A stretch of DNA of 64,000 nt, from assembly GCA_031459935.1 (NCBI GenBank), contig JAVKHN010000006.1, forward strand, positions 1 to 64,000, given 5' to 3'. Of the stretch, positions 16,088 to 26,724 are shown in pieces. How positions within the stretch are numbered: position 1 is the stretch's first letter; the number at the start of each line of letters is the position of its first letter. A program made the translations under genes and the position numbers. The notes under the pieces are model-generated. The model was given only the letters and a program-made list of their open reading frames with translations. It was not told where the DNA came from and made no database searches. The stretch is from Sysuimicrobium calidum. GTDB lineage: Bacteria; Sysuimicrobiota; Sysuimicrobiia; Sysuimicrobiales; Sysuimicrobiaceae.

Positions 16088-17341
16088 ATGTTCCGGGCGT
16101 TTCGCCATCCCGCGTATCGGATGTACTGGCTGGGGATGGCCGTCTCCCAGGTGGGGACGTGGATGCAAGCCACGGCCCAGGCTTTCTTCGTATACGAGCG
16201 GACGGGCTCGGCCCTGCAGACCGGGGTGGTCACCGTTGCCTTCACACTCCCCTCCCTGCTCTTCTCCCTGTTCGGAGGGGCGGTGGCGGACCGGTACGAC
16301 CGGCGGCGCCTGTTGCTCCTCACCCAGACGGGCTTCCTCCTCTCCGCAGGGCTGCTGGCGGGCCTCACCTTCGGAGGGTGGGTACAGATCTGGCACCTCA
16401 TGGCCTTCGCGTTCGTGAACGGCTTTCTTATGGCCATGGACGCCCCCGTCCGGCAGGCCATCCTCCCTGCCCTGGTCTCCCGGGAGGATCTCCAGAACGC
16501 CATCGGGCTCAACGCGGCCATGTTCAACGGATCCCGGATTTTCGGCCCCGCCCTGGCGGGTCTCATCTATCAGATGGGCGGGCCCGGCTGGTGCTTCCTC
16601 CTCAATGCCCTCTCCTATCTGGCGGTGATCCTCCCCATGGCCCGGATCCGGGTGGACTCTCAGGTGGATCGCCACTCTCCCCTGCTGGACCACCTTCTTG
16701 GGGGGCTCCGATACGTCCGGGGCCAGCGCGTCGTGCGATCCCTGCTCCTGCTCCTGGCTGCGGTGGGGATGTTCGGGTTCACGTGGACGGTGCTGAGCCC
16801 GGCCTTCACGGTCCGGATCCTGCACGGAGGTCCCCTGGAAAACGGCTATCTTCTCACCGCGGTGGGCGTGGGCAGCACGCTCGGGGCACTCCGGGTGGCG
16901 GGCGGAGGAGCATCCCATCGGCCCGGGCGGTTCGTGCTCACGAGCGCGGCGGCCACGGGAATCTCCCTCCTTGCCTTCTCCACGACCCGCCACCTTCTGG
17001 CTGCCCTGGCCTGCTTGAGCCTCACGGGGTTCTTCCTGACCTCCTTCATGTCCGCCACGAACTCCACCATCCAGTCCCTGGTGGAGGATCGGTACCGGGG
17101 GCGGGTCATGAGCCTCTATACCCTGGCCCTCATCGGCAGCGGACCGCCGGGAAGCCTCCTGGCGGGATCGCTGGCAGACCTGGTGGGCGTCCCCGCGAGC
17201 CTTGCCCTCAACGGCATCCTGGTGGCGCTCAGCGCCGGGGTGTGTGCGGTGCTTGTGCCGGATCTGGCCCGCCTGGACGGACGGGTGCTGCTACGTCCGA
17301 CGGTCCTTCGTTCCGGCGGGGGAGGCGGCTCCGGAGGCTAG
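16088..17341 (+). CDS. MFS transporter (EntS/MFS_3-like exporter)
   Basis: Twelve-helix major facilitator protein (417 aa) of the type that exports siderophores or drugs. FRHPAYRMYWLGMAVSQVGTWMQ at the N-terminus is characteristic of the MFS_3 (EntS-like) group, and the loop-2 signature appears as GGAVADRYDRRRLLLL. The substrate cannot be deduced. It follows the ArsR-type gene at 5 bases, consistent with a regulator-exporter pair. Its stop overlaps the converging sdhB stop by 4 bases, so neither gene has room for a separate terminator. Confidence 0.85.
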   Translation: MFRAFRHPAYRMYWLGMAVSQVGTWMQATAQAFFVYERTGSALQTGVVTVAFTLPSLLFSLFGGAVADRYDRRRLLLLTQTGFLLSAGLLAGLTFGGWVQIWHLMAFAFVNGFLMAMDAPVRQAILPALVSREDLQNAIGLNAAMFNGSRIFGPALAGLIYQMGGPGWCFLLNALSYLAVILPMARIRVDSQVDRHSPLLDHLLGGLRYVRGQRVVRSLLLLLAAVGMFGFTWTVLSPAFTVRILHGGPLENGYLLTAVGVGSTLGALRVAGGGASHRPGRFVLTSAAATGISLLAFSTTRHLLAALACLSLTGFFLTSFMSATNSTIQSLVEDRYRGRVMSLYTLALIGSGPPGSLLAGSLADLVGVPASLALNGILVALSAGVCAVLVPDLARLDGRVLLRPTVLRSGGGGGSGG

Positions 17342-18036
17342 GTCCGGCTCAGGATGATGGCCTGCTTGAGTTCCTGGATGGCCTTGGTGATCTCGATTCC
17401 CTGCGGGCACGCCTCCGTGCAGTTGAACACCGTGCGACACTTGAAGACGCCGCTGCGGTCCGCGAGAATCTGCAGCCGCTGCTGCGCCGCCTGATCGCGG
17501 CTGTCGAAGACGAACCGGTGCGCGGCCACCAGGGCTGCGGGGCCCAGGAACTCCCCCGTTCCCCAGAAGATGGGACAGGCGGTGGTGCACACCGCGCACA
17601 GGATGCACTTGGTGGTGTCCTCGTAGCGGGCGCGTTCCTCCGGGGTCTGCCGGCGCTCCTGGGGCGGAGGGGGTTCGTCGGTAATCAGCCACGGCATGAC
17701 CTGCCGGTACTTCTGGAAGAAGGGCTCCATGTCCACCACGAGGTCCTTGATCACCCGAAGCCCCCGGAGGGGCTCCACGGTGATCCGGAGCCCCAGATCC
17801 TTGACGAGGACCTTGCAGGCAAGCCGGTTGCGGCCGTTGATGAGCATGGCGTCGGATCCGCAGATCCCGTGGGCACAGGAGCGACGCAGAGCCAGGGAAC
17901 CGTCGATGTTGGCCTTGATGTAGTGGAGGGCGTCCAGCACCCGATCGAAGGGGTCCACGGGAACCTCATACTCCGCCCAATAGGGCCGCCGGTCCACTTC
18001 CGGGTTGTATCGCTTGATGCGGATGATGGCCTTCAT
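17338..18036 (-). CDS. sdhB: succinate dehydrogenase iron-sulfur subunit
   Basis: Electron-transfer subunit of complex II (232 aa). The [2Fe-2S] motif is RRSCAHGICGSDAM with a later LAC; the third ligand position is Asp, as in many SdhB. The [4Fe-4S] motif CILCAVCTTACP and the [3Fe-4S] motif CRTVFNCTEACPQGIE follow. It connects the flavin of SdhA to the membrane anchors. It is the last gene of the fadR-like-sdhC-sdhD-sdhA-sdhB unit, 13 bases after sdhA. Confidence 0.96.
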   Translation of the reverse strand: MKAIIRIKRYNPEVDRRPYWAEYEVPVDPFDRVLDALHYIKANIDGSLALRRSCAHGICGSDAMLINGRNRLACKVLVKDLGLRITVEPLRGLRVIKDLVVDMEPFFQKYRQVMPWLITDEPPPPQERRQTPEERARYEDTTKCILCAVCTTACPIFWGTGEFLGPAALVAAHRFVFDSRDQAAQQRLQILADRSGVFKCRTVFNCTEACPQGIEITKAIQELKQAIILSRT

Positions 18037-18049
18037 GGACGCCTCCGGC

Positions 18050-19786
<1,737 letters not shown>

Positions 19787-19799
19787 TGCGCATCCCCCT

Positions 19800-20174
19800 T
19801 TACTGCCCTGTAAGGGCCCCGGGCTGGAAGGTGAGGAGCACGAGGGATCCCAGAACGGTGAACACCAGACCCACGGACCACAGGATCACGTTCCACACGA
19901 GACGCCAGCCAGCCGACCGCGTGTAGTCGTACACGATTCCGCGGACCCCCACCAATCCATGGCTGAGGGCGAGGAGCAGGATGAGCAGATCGTACACCCG
20001 CCAGAAGGGGGTGCTGAACCGTTGGGCCACAAACGCGAAGTCGATCCGGTCTGTGCCGGTGAGCACGTGCATGATGTACAGATGGCCCAGCACGAACCCC
20101 AGCAGGAGCACCGCGGAGATCCGTAGGTAGAGCCACCCCAGCCACGCCCAGCCGTTCGCGCGCGCGCCCGTCAT
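19800..20174 (-). CDS. sdhD: succinate dehydrogenase membrane anchor subunit D
   Basis: Small membrane anchor (124 aa) with three predicted helices: roughly residues 15-35 (RISAVLLLGFVLGHLYIMHV), 55-80 and 95-118. SHGLVGVRGIVYDY is a typical SdhD stretch, and GHLYIMHV contains candidate heme or quinone-site histidines. The ATG at 20174 was chosen inside a longer open frame because GGAGAGG precedes it and the protein fits family length. It sits between sdhC and sdhA. Confidence 0.88.
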   Translation of the reverse strand: MTGARANGWAWLGWLYLRISAVLLLGFVLGHLYIMHVLTGTDRIDFAFVAQRFSTPFWRVYDLLILLLALSHGLVGVRGIVYDYTRSAGWRLVWNVILWSVGLVFTVLGSLVLLTFQPGALTGQ

Positions 20175-20185
20175 GTCCTCTCCTC

Positions 20186-20536
20186 CTACGGGAAGATGGG
20201 CCGGAGCATGAGCACCGCCACGGGCAGCATCACCACCGTATACAGAGCCGCTCCCACCCAGAACATGCGACGGTAGGACCGGGTGGCCCGGGGGAAGAGG
20301 TCCAGGATCATCACCAGGATCCCGTTGCCCGCGTGGTACACCACCGCCGCCACCAGGAGGAACTCCAGAGGCTTGAACCAGGGCTGCTTGTAGAGCGCGA
20401 GGGCGCGGTTGTAGGCTTCCGCCCCATAGAGGAGCATGAAGGTCTCCAGGATGTGGAGCAGGAGGAACACGAGGACCGCCACGCCCGTGATCCGGTGCAG
20501 GGCCCAAGCCAGCATCCCGGGGCCACCTCGGTACAT
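20186..20536 (-). CDS. sdhC: succinate dehydrogenase cytochrome b556-type anchor subunit C
   Basis: Membrane anchor (116 aa) with three hydrophobic helices. WALHRITGVAVLVFLLLHILETFML contains the SdhC signature HRxTG and the candidate heme histidine in HILE. VVYHAGNGILVMILD matches the second conserved histidine region. It lies 11 bases upstream of sdhD and 10 bases downstream of the FadR-like gene. Confidence 0.9.
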   Translation of the reverse strand: MYRGGPGMLAWALHRITGVAVLVFLLLHILETFMLLYGAEAYNRALALYKQPWFKPLEFLLVAAVVYHAGNGILVMILDLFPRATRSYRRMFWVGAALYTVVMLPVAVLMLRPIFP

Positions 20537-20546
20537 CCGCCACCTC

Positions 20547-21245
20547 CTAGGTCCCTTGCTCGATCTCCTGGCGCATATCGTCCATGTGCCGCTCCATGGC
20601 CTCCCACGCAGCCTGCTCGTCCCGCCGCTGGAGGGCCTCCAGGATCGCCTCGTGGAACCGGTGAGCCTTCTGGGGACTGCCGGGGGCCCGACCCGCGGCT
20701 TCCCGGCTCAGCAGCCACATCTCCGACAGCGTACGCACCAGGGAGGCGAGCACGGGGTTGCGGGTAGCCTCCGCCAGCTGCTCGTGGAACCGGAGGTCCC
20801 CCTCCAGGTCCCGCCGACCCCCGGCCAGTTCCGCGGCCCGGCGCTCCACCAGCTCCTGCAGCTGCTCCACATCTTCCACGGTGGCCCTCCGTACCGCCAG
20901 AACCACCACCTCCCGCTCCACGATCCGCCGGGCCTCCAGGAGATCCAGGAGGAACGTGCGCTCGGAGAGGCGACTCCAGACCGCAGGATCCACGGGAGCG
21001 GGGGGCTCCCGGACAAAGGTGCCATCCCCGGAGCGGACCTCCACGAGCCCCAGGGCGGCTAGGACCCGCAGGGCTTCCCGCACGGAGGCTCGGCTCACGT
21101 TCAGCAGCTCTGCCAGTTCCCGCTCGCTGGGAAGCCGGTCCCCCGGCTGGAGGTGCCGTTCGGCCACCAGTTCCTGGATCTGGTGCACAATGGCCTCGTA
21201 GAGCCGGCGGGGGCGGATGGGCTGGAAGAGGGATGCGCGATTCAT
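20547..21245 (-). CDS. FadR/GntR-family transcriptional regulator of the TCA genes
   Basis: GntR-superfamily repressor of the FadR subgroup (232 aa). The winged helix is clear: LYEAIVHQIQELVAER, GDRLPSERELAELLNVSRASVREALRVLAALGLVEVRSGDGTFV. The C-terminal part is an all-helical FCD-type ligand domain, with HRFHEAILEALQRRD supplying metal/ligand-type residues. The ATG at 21245 is preferred to one nine codons upstream because the longer form would run into the operator. It is the first gene of the sdh operon and lies divergent from icd. A dyad matching the FadR/PdhR-type operator pattern lies 14 bases from its start. The effector is unknown; an organic acid is likely for this subgroup. Confidence 0.87.
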   Translation of the reverse strand: MNRASLFQPIRPRRLYEAIVHQIQELVAERHLQPGDRLPSERELAELLNVSRASVREALRVLAALGLVEVRSGDGTFVREPPAPVDPAVWSRLSERTFLLDLLEARRIVEREVVVLAVRRATVEDVEQLQELVERRAAELAGGRRDLEGDLRFHEQLAEATRNPVLASLVRTLSEMWLLSREAAGRAPGSPQKAHRFHEAILEALQRRDEQAAWEAMERHMDDMRQEIEQGT

Positions 21246-21258
21246 GGTCTGGTGGCCT

Positions 21259-21273
21259 AGTGGTCTGACCAAT
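21259..21273. promoter_or_regulatory. FadR/PdhR-like operator between sdh and icd units
   Basis: The core TGGTCTGACCA (21261-21271) is a perfect odd palindrome, and the flanked form AGTGGTCTGACCAAT resembles the known TGGTnnnACCA operators of FadR/PdhR-type GntR proteins. It covers the predicted transcription start of the minus-strand regulator-sdh unit and the -35 area of a plus-strand -10 element. A second TGGTCTG lies at 21245-21251, in direct repeat 16 bases away. Confidence 0.65.
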
Positions 21274-21277
21274 CTTT

Positions 21278-21306
21278 ATGCTATTCTCAAGACGGGCCTG
21301 CGTCAA
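21278..21306 (-). promoter_or_regulatory. promoter of the FadR-like regulator-sdhCDAB operon
   Basis: Read on the minus strand, TTGACG (21306-21301) and TAGCAT (21283-21278) are 17 bases apart. Transcription would begin near 21271, inside the palindromic operator. Confidence 0.6.
21279..21287 (+). promoter_or_regulatory. extended -10 element toward icd
   Basis: TGC followed by TATTCT forms an extended -10 pointing at icd. A second -10-like TATGAT lies at 21324-21329. No good -35 was found for either, and the operator occupies the -35 area of the first. Confidence 0.35.
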
Positions 21307-21343
21307 TCGGTCCCTGAGGGCATTATGATCACAGGGGTTAGGC

Positions 21344-22588
21344 ATGCTGCAGCTTGAGCGTTTCTCCCCACCAAAGGAAGGTCAGCGCATCCAGGTTCAG
21401 GACGGACAGCTCGTGGTCCCCGATTTCCCCATCATCCCCTTCATCGAGGGGGACGGGATCGGCCCCGACATCTGGCGGGCCACCCGGCGGGTCGTGGATG
21501 CCGCGGTGGAGAAGGCGTACGGAGGGCGACGGCGGATCGCCTGGTACGAGGTGTACGCGGGTGAAAAGGCCTACCGGGAATTCGGGGACTGGCTTCCCGC
21601 GGATACCCTCCGGGCCTTCGAGTACTGCTATGTGGGGATCAAGGGCCCCCTCACCACGCCCGTGGGCGGAGGATATCGGTCGCTGAACGTGGCCCTCCGG
21701 CAGCTGCTGGATCTGTACGCCTGTGTGCGACCCGTGCGGTGGTTCGAGGGCGTTCCCGCACCCATCCGACACCCCGAGCGGGTGAACATGGTGGTCTTCC
21801 GGGAGAACACCGAGGATCTGTACACCGGGATCGAGTGGCCTGCGGGTTCCCCGGAAGCGAACCGGATCATCGAGTGGCTGCGGGGGGAGTTCGGCGTGGA
21901 GATCCGGCCGGGCTCTGCCATCGGCATCAAACCCATGAGCCCCTTCGGCAGCAAGCGCTTGGTGCGGAAGGCCATCCGGTATGCTCTGAACCGCAGGCGG
22001 CGCAACGTCACCCTCGTTCACAAAGGGAACATCATGAAGTACACGGAGGGCGGGTTCCGGGAGTGGGGGTATCAGGTGGCGAAAGAGGAGTTCGGGGATC
22101 AAACGGTCACCTGGGAGGAGGTGCAGACCCGATACGGCGGGAAGGTCCCGGAAGGGAAGCTCCTGATTCAGGATTTCATGGCGGACGTCACCTTCCAGCA
22201 CATCGTCATCCGGCCCCAGGACATTGACGTCATCGCCACGGGAAACCTGAACGGAGACTACCTCTCGGACGCCATCGCCGCCCTGGTGGGTGGCATCGGG
22301 ATGGCTCCGGGGGCCAACATCGGAGACTTCCACGCGGTGTTCGAGGCGACCCATGGCACCGCCCCCAAATACGCGGGGCAGGACAAGGTAAACCCCACCT
22401 CCCTGCTGTTGTCCGCGGTCATGATGCTGGAGTACCTGGGCTGGCAGGAGGCCGCGGACCTCATCGTCAGGGGACTGGAGACAACCTTCCGGAAGAAGGT
22501 GGTGACCTATGACCTTGCGCGCCTCATGGAGGGGGCCCGAGAGGTGCGCACCAGTGAGTTCGCTACGGAAGTGATCAACAACCTCTAG
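21344..22588 (+). CDS. icd: NADP-dependent isocitrate dehydrogenase
   Basis: TCA enzyme (414 aa) converting isocitrate to 2-oxoglutarate with NADP+. The coenzyme loop HGTAPKYAGQDKVNP is identical to that of E. coli-type NADP enzymes, including the Lys-Tyr pair. The substrate-site stretch FRENTEDLYTGIEWPAGS and PFIEGDGIGPDIWRATR are also clear. The length fits the bacterial homodimeric type. It is the first gene of a close-packed unit with mdh, sucC and sucD, divergent from the sdh unit. Confidence 0.95.
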   Translation: MLQLERFSPPKEGQRIQVQDGQLVVPDFPIIPFIEGDGIGPDIWRATRRVVDAAVEKAYGGRRRIAWYEVYAGEKAYREFGDWLPADTLRAFEYCYVGIKGPLTTPVGGGYRSLNVALRQLLDLYACVRPVRWFEGVPAPIRHPERVNMVVFRENTEDLYTGIEWPAGSPEANRIIEWLRGEFGVEIRPGSAIGIKPMSPFGSKRLVRKAIRYALNRRRRNVTLVHKGNIMKYTEGGFREWGYQVAKEEFGDQTVTWEEVQTRYGGKVPEGKLLIQDFMADVTFQHIVIRPQDIDVIATGNLNGDYLSDAIAALVGGIGMAPGANIGDFHAVFEATHGTAPKYAGQDKVNPTSLLLSAVMMLEYLGWQEAADLIVRGLETTFRKKVVTYDLARLMEGAREVRTSEFATEVINNL

Positions 22589-22598
22589 GAGGCGGATC

Positions 22599-23534
22599 AT
22601 GGCGCGGGGGCGGCCCAAGATCTCCGTCGTGGGGGCGGGGGCGGTGGGGACGGCTGCGGCCCAATGGATGGCCGCGCGAGAGCTGGGGGACATCGTCCTC
22701 GTGGACATCATCGAAGGGCTGCCGCAGGGCAGGGCCCTGGACCTCCAGCACGCGGGTCCCATCGCGGGGTTCGATGTGGGGATCACAGGGTCTAACGACT
22801 ACGCGGCCACCGCGGGCTCCGACGTGGTGGTGGTCACCGCAGGGGTTCCCCGCAAGCCCGGGATGACGCGGGAGCAGCTGGTGGATACCAATGCGGGGAT
22901 CGTGCGCAGCATCATGCAGGAGGTGGTCCCGCGCTCCCCGGAGGCAGTGTACGTGATCGTCACCAATCCGCTGGACGCCATGACGTACATCGCCTACCGC
23001 GCCTCTGGGCTCCCTCGGGTTCGGGTCATCGGGCAGAGCGGGGCCCTGGACACCACCCGGTTTCGGGCCTTCCTGGCTGCGGAACTGGGCGTGTCCATTC
23101 AGGACGTGCAGGCCCTGGTGATCGGGGCCCACACGGACAAGGACATGGTGCCCGTGGCCTCCCTTGCGAACGTACGGGGGATTCCGGTCACGCGGCTCCT
23201 GCCGCGGGAACGGCTGGAGACGGTGGTGGCCCGTACCCGACGGGCGGGGGCGGAGATCACAGAGCTCATGAAGCAGAGTGCCTTCACCGCCCCCGGGGCC
23301 GCCATCTGTGAGATGGTGGAGGCCATTCTCCGGGATCGCAAGCGTCTCATCCCGTGCTCCGTATACCTGGAGGGGGAGTATGGGGAACGGGACGTGTGCG
23401 TAGGCGTGCCGGTGATTCTCGGAGCCGGAGGGGTGGAGCGCATTGTGGAACTGCCCCTCTCGGAGGAGGAGTGGGCGATGTTCCGGGCGAGCTGTGCCGC
23501 GGTGCGGGAGCTGGTGGGAGCCGTACAGGTATGA
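22599..23534 (+). CDS. mdh: malate dehydrogenase (LDH-like type)
   Basis: Oxidises malate to oxaloacetate with NAD+ (311 aa). ISVVGAGAVGTAAAQWMA is the dinucleotide-binding loop, and the aspartate in VLVDIIEG favours NAD+. The active-site loop VPRKPGMTREQL has the malate-type arginine. SGALDTTRFR and GAHTDKDMVPV supply the second arginine and catalytic histidine. The ATG follows TAGGAGG. It overlaps sucC by ATGA. Confidence 0.93.
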   Translation: MARGRPKISVVGAGAVGTAAAQWMAARELGDIVLVDIIEGLPQGRALDLQHAGPIAGFDVGITGSNDYAATAGSDVVVVTAGVPRKPGMTREQLVDTNAGIVRSIMQEVVPRSPEAVYVIVTNPLDAMTYIAYRASGLPRVRVIGQSGALDTTRFRAFLAAELGVSIQDVQALVIGAHTDKDMVPVASLANVRGIPVTRLLPRERLETVVARTRRAGAEITELMKQSAFTAPGAAICEMVEAILRDRKRLIPCSVYLEGEYGERDVCVGVPVILGAGGVERIVELPLSEEEWAMFRASCAAVRELVGAVQV

Positions 23535-24637
23535 AGCTCCACGAGTACCAGGCCAAGCAGCTGTTCCGGACCTACGGCATCCCCGTCCAGCGGGATGCGG
23601 TGATTGAGCATCCGGAGGAGATCCCGGGATTGTCCCTGCGCTACCCCCTGGTGCTGAAGGCTCAGGTCCTGGTGGGCGGCCGTGGCAAGGCGGGAGGAAT
23701 CCAGCTGGCCCGGACCCCGGAAGAGGCGGTGGAGCGGGCCCGAGCCATTCTCGGCATGGAGATCCGGGGGGAGCGGGTTCGCAGGGTCTTGGTGGCGGAG
23801 GCCGTGGAAATCGAGCAGGAGCACTACCTTGCCTTCACCGTGGATCGATCCGCACGACGCCTCGTCTTCGTGGCTTCGAGCATGGGCGGGGTGGACATCG
23901 AGGAGATCGCCCGCACCCATCCGGAGCTGGTGCACAAGGTGGTCCTGGACCCTCTGGAGGGTTTCCTGCCCTTCCAGGCGCGGCAGGTGGCGCGGCGCAT
24001 GGGATTGCGGGGGGAATCCCTCGTCCAGTTTGCCCAAATCGCCCATGCCCTCTACCGCGTGTGTGTGGACCTGGACGCGGAGCTGGTGGAGATCAACCCA
24101 CTTGCCCGGGCGGAGGGGAAGCTGGTGGCCGTGGATGCCAAGGTGGTGGTGGACGAAAACGCCCGCTTCCGGCACCCGGACCTCCCCGAGGACGAGGAGG
24201 CCACGGAGCTGGAGCGGATGGCCCGACGCTACGACCTCTCCTACGTGGAGCTCTCTGGGGACATCGCCGTCATCGGGAACGGAGCCGGGCTCGTGATGTC
24301 CACCCTGGACATGGTGGCCCACTTCGGGGGCCGACCCGCGAACTTCCTGGACGTGGGAGGCGGAGCCAGCAGCGAGGCCATGCGGCACGCGGTAGACATC
24401 GTGCTCCGCAAGCCCGGGGTGCGGGTCCTGTTCATCAACATCTTCGGAGGCATCACCCGGTGCGATGACATCGCCCGCGGCATCGTCGCCGCCCGCCCCG
24501 CGGTTCCCACCATCATCCGGCTCGTGGGCACCAACGAGGAGGAGGGGCGCCGGATCCTGGAGGAGGCGGGGATGGCCGCCTTTGTGGATCCCGAGGAGGC
24601 GGCCCGGCACGCGGTGGCTTCCGCGCGGAGGTCGTAG
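23531..24637 (+). CDS. sucC: succinyl-CoA synthetase (ligase) beta subunit
   Basis: ATP-grasp subunit (368 aa) of the enzyme that makes ATP or GTP from succinyl-CoA. MKLHEYQAKQLFRTYGIPV is the universal SucC opening, LKAQVLVGGRGKAGGI the nucleotide-binding element, and NIFGGITRCDDIARGI the C-terminal power-helix region. The start overlaps mdh and the stop abuts sucD. Confidence 0.96.
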   Translation: MKLHEYQAKQLFRTYGIPVQRDAVIEHPEEIPGLSLRYPLVLKAQVLVGGRGKAGGIQLARTPEEAVERARAILGMEIRGERVRRVLVAEAVEIEQEHYLAFTVDRSARRLVFVASSMGGVDIEEIARTHPELVHKVVLDPLEGFLPFQARQVARRMGLRGESLVQFAQIAHALYRVCVDLDAELVEINPLARAEGKLVAVDAKVVVDENARFRHPDLPEDEEATELERMARRYDLSYVELSGDIAVIGNGAGLVMSTLDMVAHFGGRPANFLDVGGGASSEAMRHAVDIVLRKPGVRVLFINIFGGITRCDDIARGIVAARPAVPTIIRLVGTNEEEGRRILEEAGMAAFVDPEEAARHAVASARRS

Positions 24638-25522
24638 ATGAGCATCCTCGTGGACGAAACCACCCGGGTCCTGGTGCAGGGAATTACAGGCTACCAGGGC
24701 GCCTTCCACACGGCCCGCATGCTGGAGTTCGGGACCCGGGTCGTGGCAGGTGTCACACCCGGGAGGGGGGGGGAGTGGGTGCACGGGGTTCCCGTCTTCG
24801 ACACGGTGGAGGAGGCGGTCCAGGCCACGGGGGCTACCGCCAGCTGCGTGTTCGTGCCCGCCCGGTTCGCCTCCGACGCGGTACTAGAGGCCGTGGAGGC
24901 CGGATTGAGTCCCATCGTGGTGATCACGGAGCACATCCCGGTGCACGACGCCATCCGGATGGTGGAGGCGGCCCGACGCCGGGGGGTCCACATTATCGGC
25001 CCCAACTGTCCCGGAGTCACCTCCGCGGGCAAGTGCAAGATCGGGATCATGCCGAACCACCTCTTCCGGCCCGGACCCGTGGGCCTCGCCTCCCGCTCGG
25101 GAACCCTCACCTACGAGATCGTGGCCTCCCTCACCCGGGCGGGGATCGGACAGTCCACTGCGGTGGGCATGGGGGGGGATCCCGTGATCGGCACGACTTT
25201 CGTGGAGCTGTTGGAAGCCTTCGGGCAGGATCCTCAGACAGAGGTGGTGGTGCTCGTGGGCGAGATCGGAGGAGCCGCGGAGGAGGAGGCCGCGGCGTAT
25301 ATTCGGGACTTCGTGCGCAAACCCGTGGTGGCGTACGTGGCTGGACGGACTGCTCCTCCCGGCAAGCGCATGGGGCATGCGGGGGCGGTGATCTCCGGCA
25401 GCGAGGGAACGGCCCAGGCGAAGATCGAGGCCCTGCAGGCCGCGGGCGTGGCGGTGGCGGAGCTCCCGTCCCAGGTGGCCTCCCTGGTAGCCCGGATCCT
25501 CGCCGGACGGCCCGTGGGGTGA
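24638..25522 (+). CDS. sucD: succinyl-CoA synthetase (ligase) alpha subunit
   Basis: CoA-binding and phosphorylated subunit (294 aa). VQGITGYQGAFHT is the CoA-binding loop, GPNCPGVTSAGKCKIGIMP the central signature, and the phosphohistidine is His247 in MGHAGAVISGSEGTA. It begins directly after the sucC stop, so subunit synthesis is coupled. The product of the KorAB reaction encoded later in the window is its substrate. Confidence 0.96.
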   Translation: MSILVDETTRVLVQGITGYQGAFHTARMLEFGTRVVAGVTPGRGGEWVHGVPVFDTVEEAVQATGATASCVFVPARFASDAVLEAVEAGLSPIVVITEHIPVHDAIRMVEAARRRGVHIIGPNCPGVTSAGKCKIGIMPNHLFRPGPVGLASRSGTLTYEIVASLTRAGIGQSTAVGMGGDPVIGTTFVELLEAFGQDPQTEVVVLVGEIGGAAEEEAAAYIRDFVRKPVVAYVAGRTAPPGKRMGHAGAVISGSEGTAQAKIEALQAAGVAVAELPSQVASLVARILAGRPVG

Positions 25523-25523
25523 G

Positions 25524-25862
25524 GTGGGATTTTTCATCCGGGTTCTGGTGAACATCGTGGGTCTCGGGCTGGGGGCCCGGATCTTTCCGGGAGCGCTCGG
25601 GGTGGAGGAGGGGTGGAGGCTCGTGGGAGCGGCACTCCTGCTGGCGGTGGCCAACGCCACGCTGCGCCCCGTACTGCTCTTCCTCGCCCTTCCCCTAAAT
25701 GTCCTGACCCTGGGGCTCGCCACCCTCGGGGTGAACACCCTCCTGCTGTACCTCGTGGTCTGGTTTCTTAGGATCCCACACGGCGGGGTCCTGGCCCTCG
25801 CGGCGGTCTCCCTCCTCCTCTCCGTGCTGAGCGTGCTTCTGGCCGCGATCATGGGACCATAG
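25524..25862 (+). CDS. small four-helix membrane protein (phage-holin 4_2/DUF-type family)
   Basis: Integral membrane protein of 112 aa with about four helices, resembling the widespread holin-superfamily IV (YvlD-like) proteins. FIRVLVNIVGLGLGARIFPG and LAVANATLRPVLLFLALPLN, followed by LTLGLATLGVNTLLLYLV, match the family pattern of an N-terminal helix and the ANxxLRP motif. Despite the name these chromosomal proteins are not known to lyse cells, and the role is unknown. The start is a GTG one base after the sucD stop; rapZ starts 4 bases after its end. Confidence 0.75.
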   Translation: MGFFIRVLVNIVGLGLGARIFPGALGVEEGWRLVGAALLLAVANATLRPVLLFLALPLNVLTLGLATLGVNTLLLYLVVWFLRIPHGGVLALAAVSLLLSVLSVLLAAIMGP

Positions 25863-25866
25863 GTCC

Positions 25867-26721
25867 ATGCAGTTCGTGATCATCACGGGACTCTCCGGAG
25901 CGGGCAAGTCCACCGCGGTGCATGTCTTTGAGGATATGGGCTACTTCTGCGTGGACAACCTGCCGCCCGCCCTGGTGCCCCGGTTCGCGGAGTTGGTGAG
26001 CCGCTCCCAGGGGCGGGTGGACCGAGTGGCGGTGGTGATGGACATCCGCAGCGGGGAGTTCTTCGACGAGATCGAGGAAGCCCTCCGGGCCCTGGACGAG
26101 CGCCGGCTTCCCTACCGCATCCTCTTCCTGGACGCCTCGGATGAGGTCCTGGTCCGCCGATTCAAGGAGACCCGCCGCAAACACCCGCTCGCTCCGGACG
26201 GCTCCGTTCTGGAGGGCATTCAGGCAGAACGGAGGCGCCTGGAGACCCTGCGGGAGCGGGCCCACAAGATCGTGGACACCAGCACCCTCACCCCTCAGGC
26301 CCTGCGGGCGGAGCTCCAGGCGGAGTTCGGGCCGGCTTCCCTGCGGGCCCTCACCATCACCGTGCTCTCCTTCGGGTACAAGCACGGGCTGCCCATGGAT
26401 GCGGATATGGTCTTCGACGTGCGCTTTCTGCCCAACCCCCACTATGTGCCCGAGCTGCGTCTCCACCCCGGAACCCATCCGGAAGTGCGGGCCTATGTGC
26501 TGGCCTCCCCCGAGGCCCGGACCTTCCGAGAGCGGCTGCTGGAGATGGTCTTCTTTCTGCTCCCGCACTTCATCCGGGAGGGGAAAGCACACTTGGTGAT
26601 TGCGATCGGGTGCACGGGGGGCCGACACCGATCCGTGGTCTTCGCGGAGGAACTGGGAAACTTCCTCCGGCAACTGGGCTACGCGATCCGGATCCGGCAC
26701 CGGGACCTGGATCGGGAGTGA
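25867..26721 (+). CDS. rapZ: RNase adapter/nucleotide-binding protein RapZ (YvcJ)
   Basis: P-loop protein (284 aa). FVIITGLSGAGKSTAVHVFEDMGYFCVDN holds the Walker A site, and the C-terminal domain has SFGYKHGLPMDADMVFDVRFLPNP and IAIGCTGGRHRSV. In enterobacteria RapZ tunes amino-sugar synthesis through a small RNA; in Gram-positive relatives (YvcJ) it binds nucleotides and UDP-GlcNAc-type signals. Which applies here is unknown. It is followed 3 bases later by yvcK, the usual partner, and is unusually linked to TCA genes upstream. Confidence 0.93.
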   Translation: MQFVIITGLSGAGKSTAVHVFEDMGYFCVDNLPPALVPRFAELVSRSQGRVDRVAVVMDIRSGEFFDEIEEALRALDERRLPYRILFLDASDEVLVRRFKETRRKHPLAPDGSVLEGIQAERRRLETLRERAHKIVDTSTLTPQALRAELQAEFGPASLRALTITVLSFGYKHGLPMDADMVFDVRFLPNPHYVPELRLHPGTHPEVRAYVLASPEARTFRERLLEMVFFLLPHFIREGKAHLVIAIGCTGGRHRSVVFAEELGNFLRQLGYAIRIRHRDLDRE

Positions 26722-26724
26722 GGG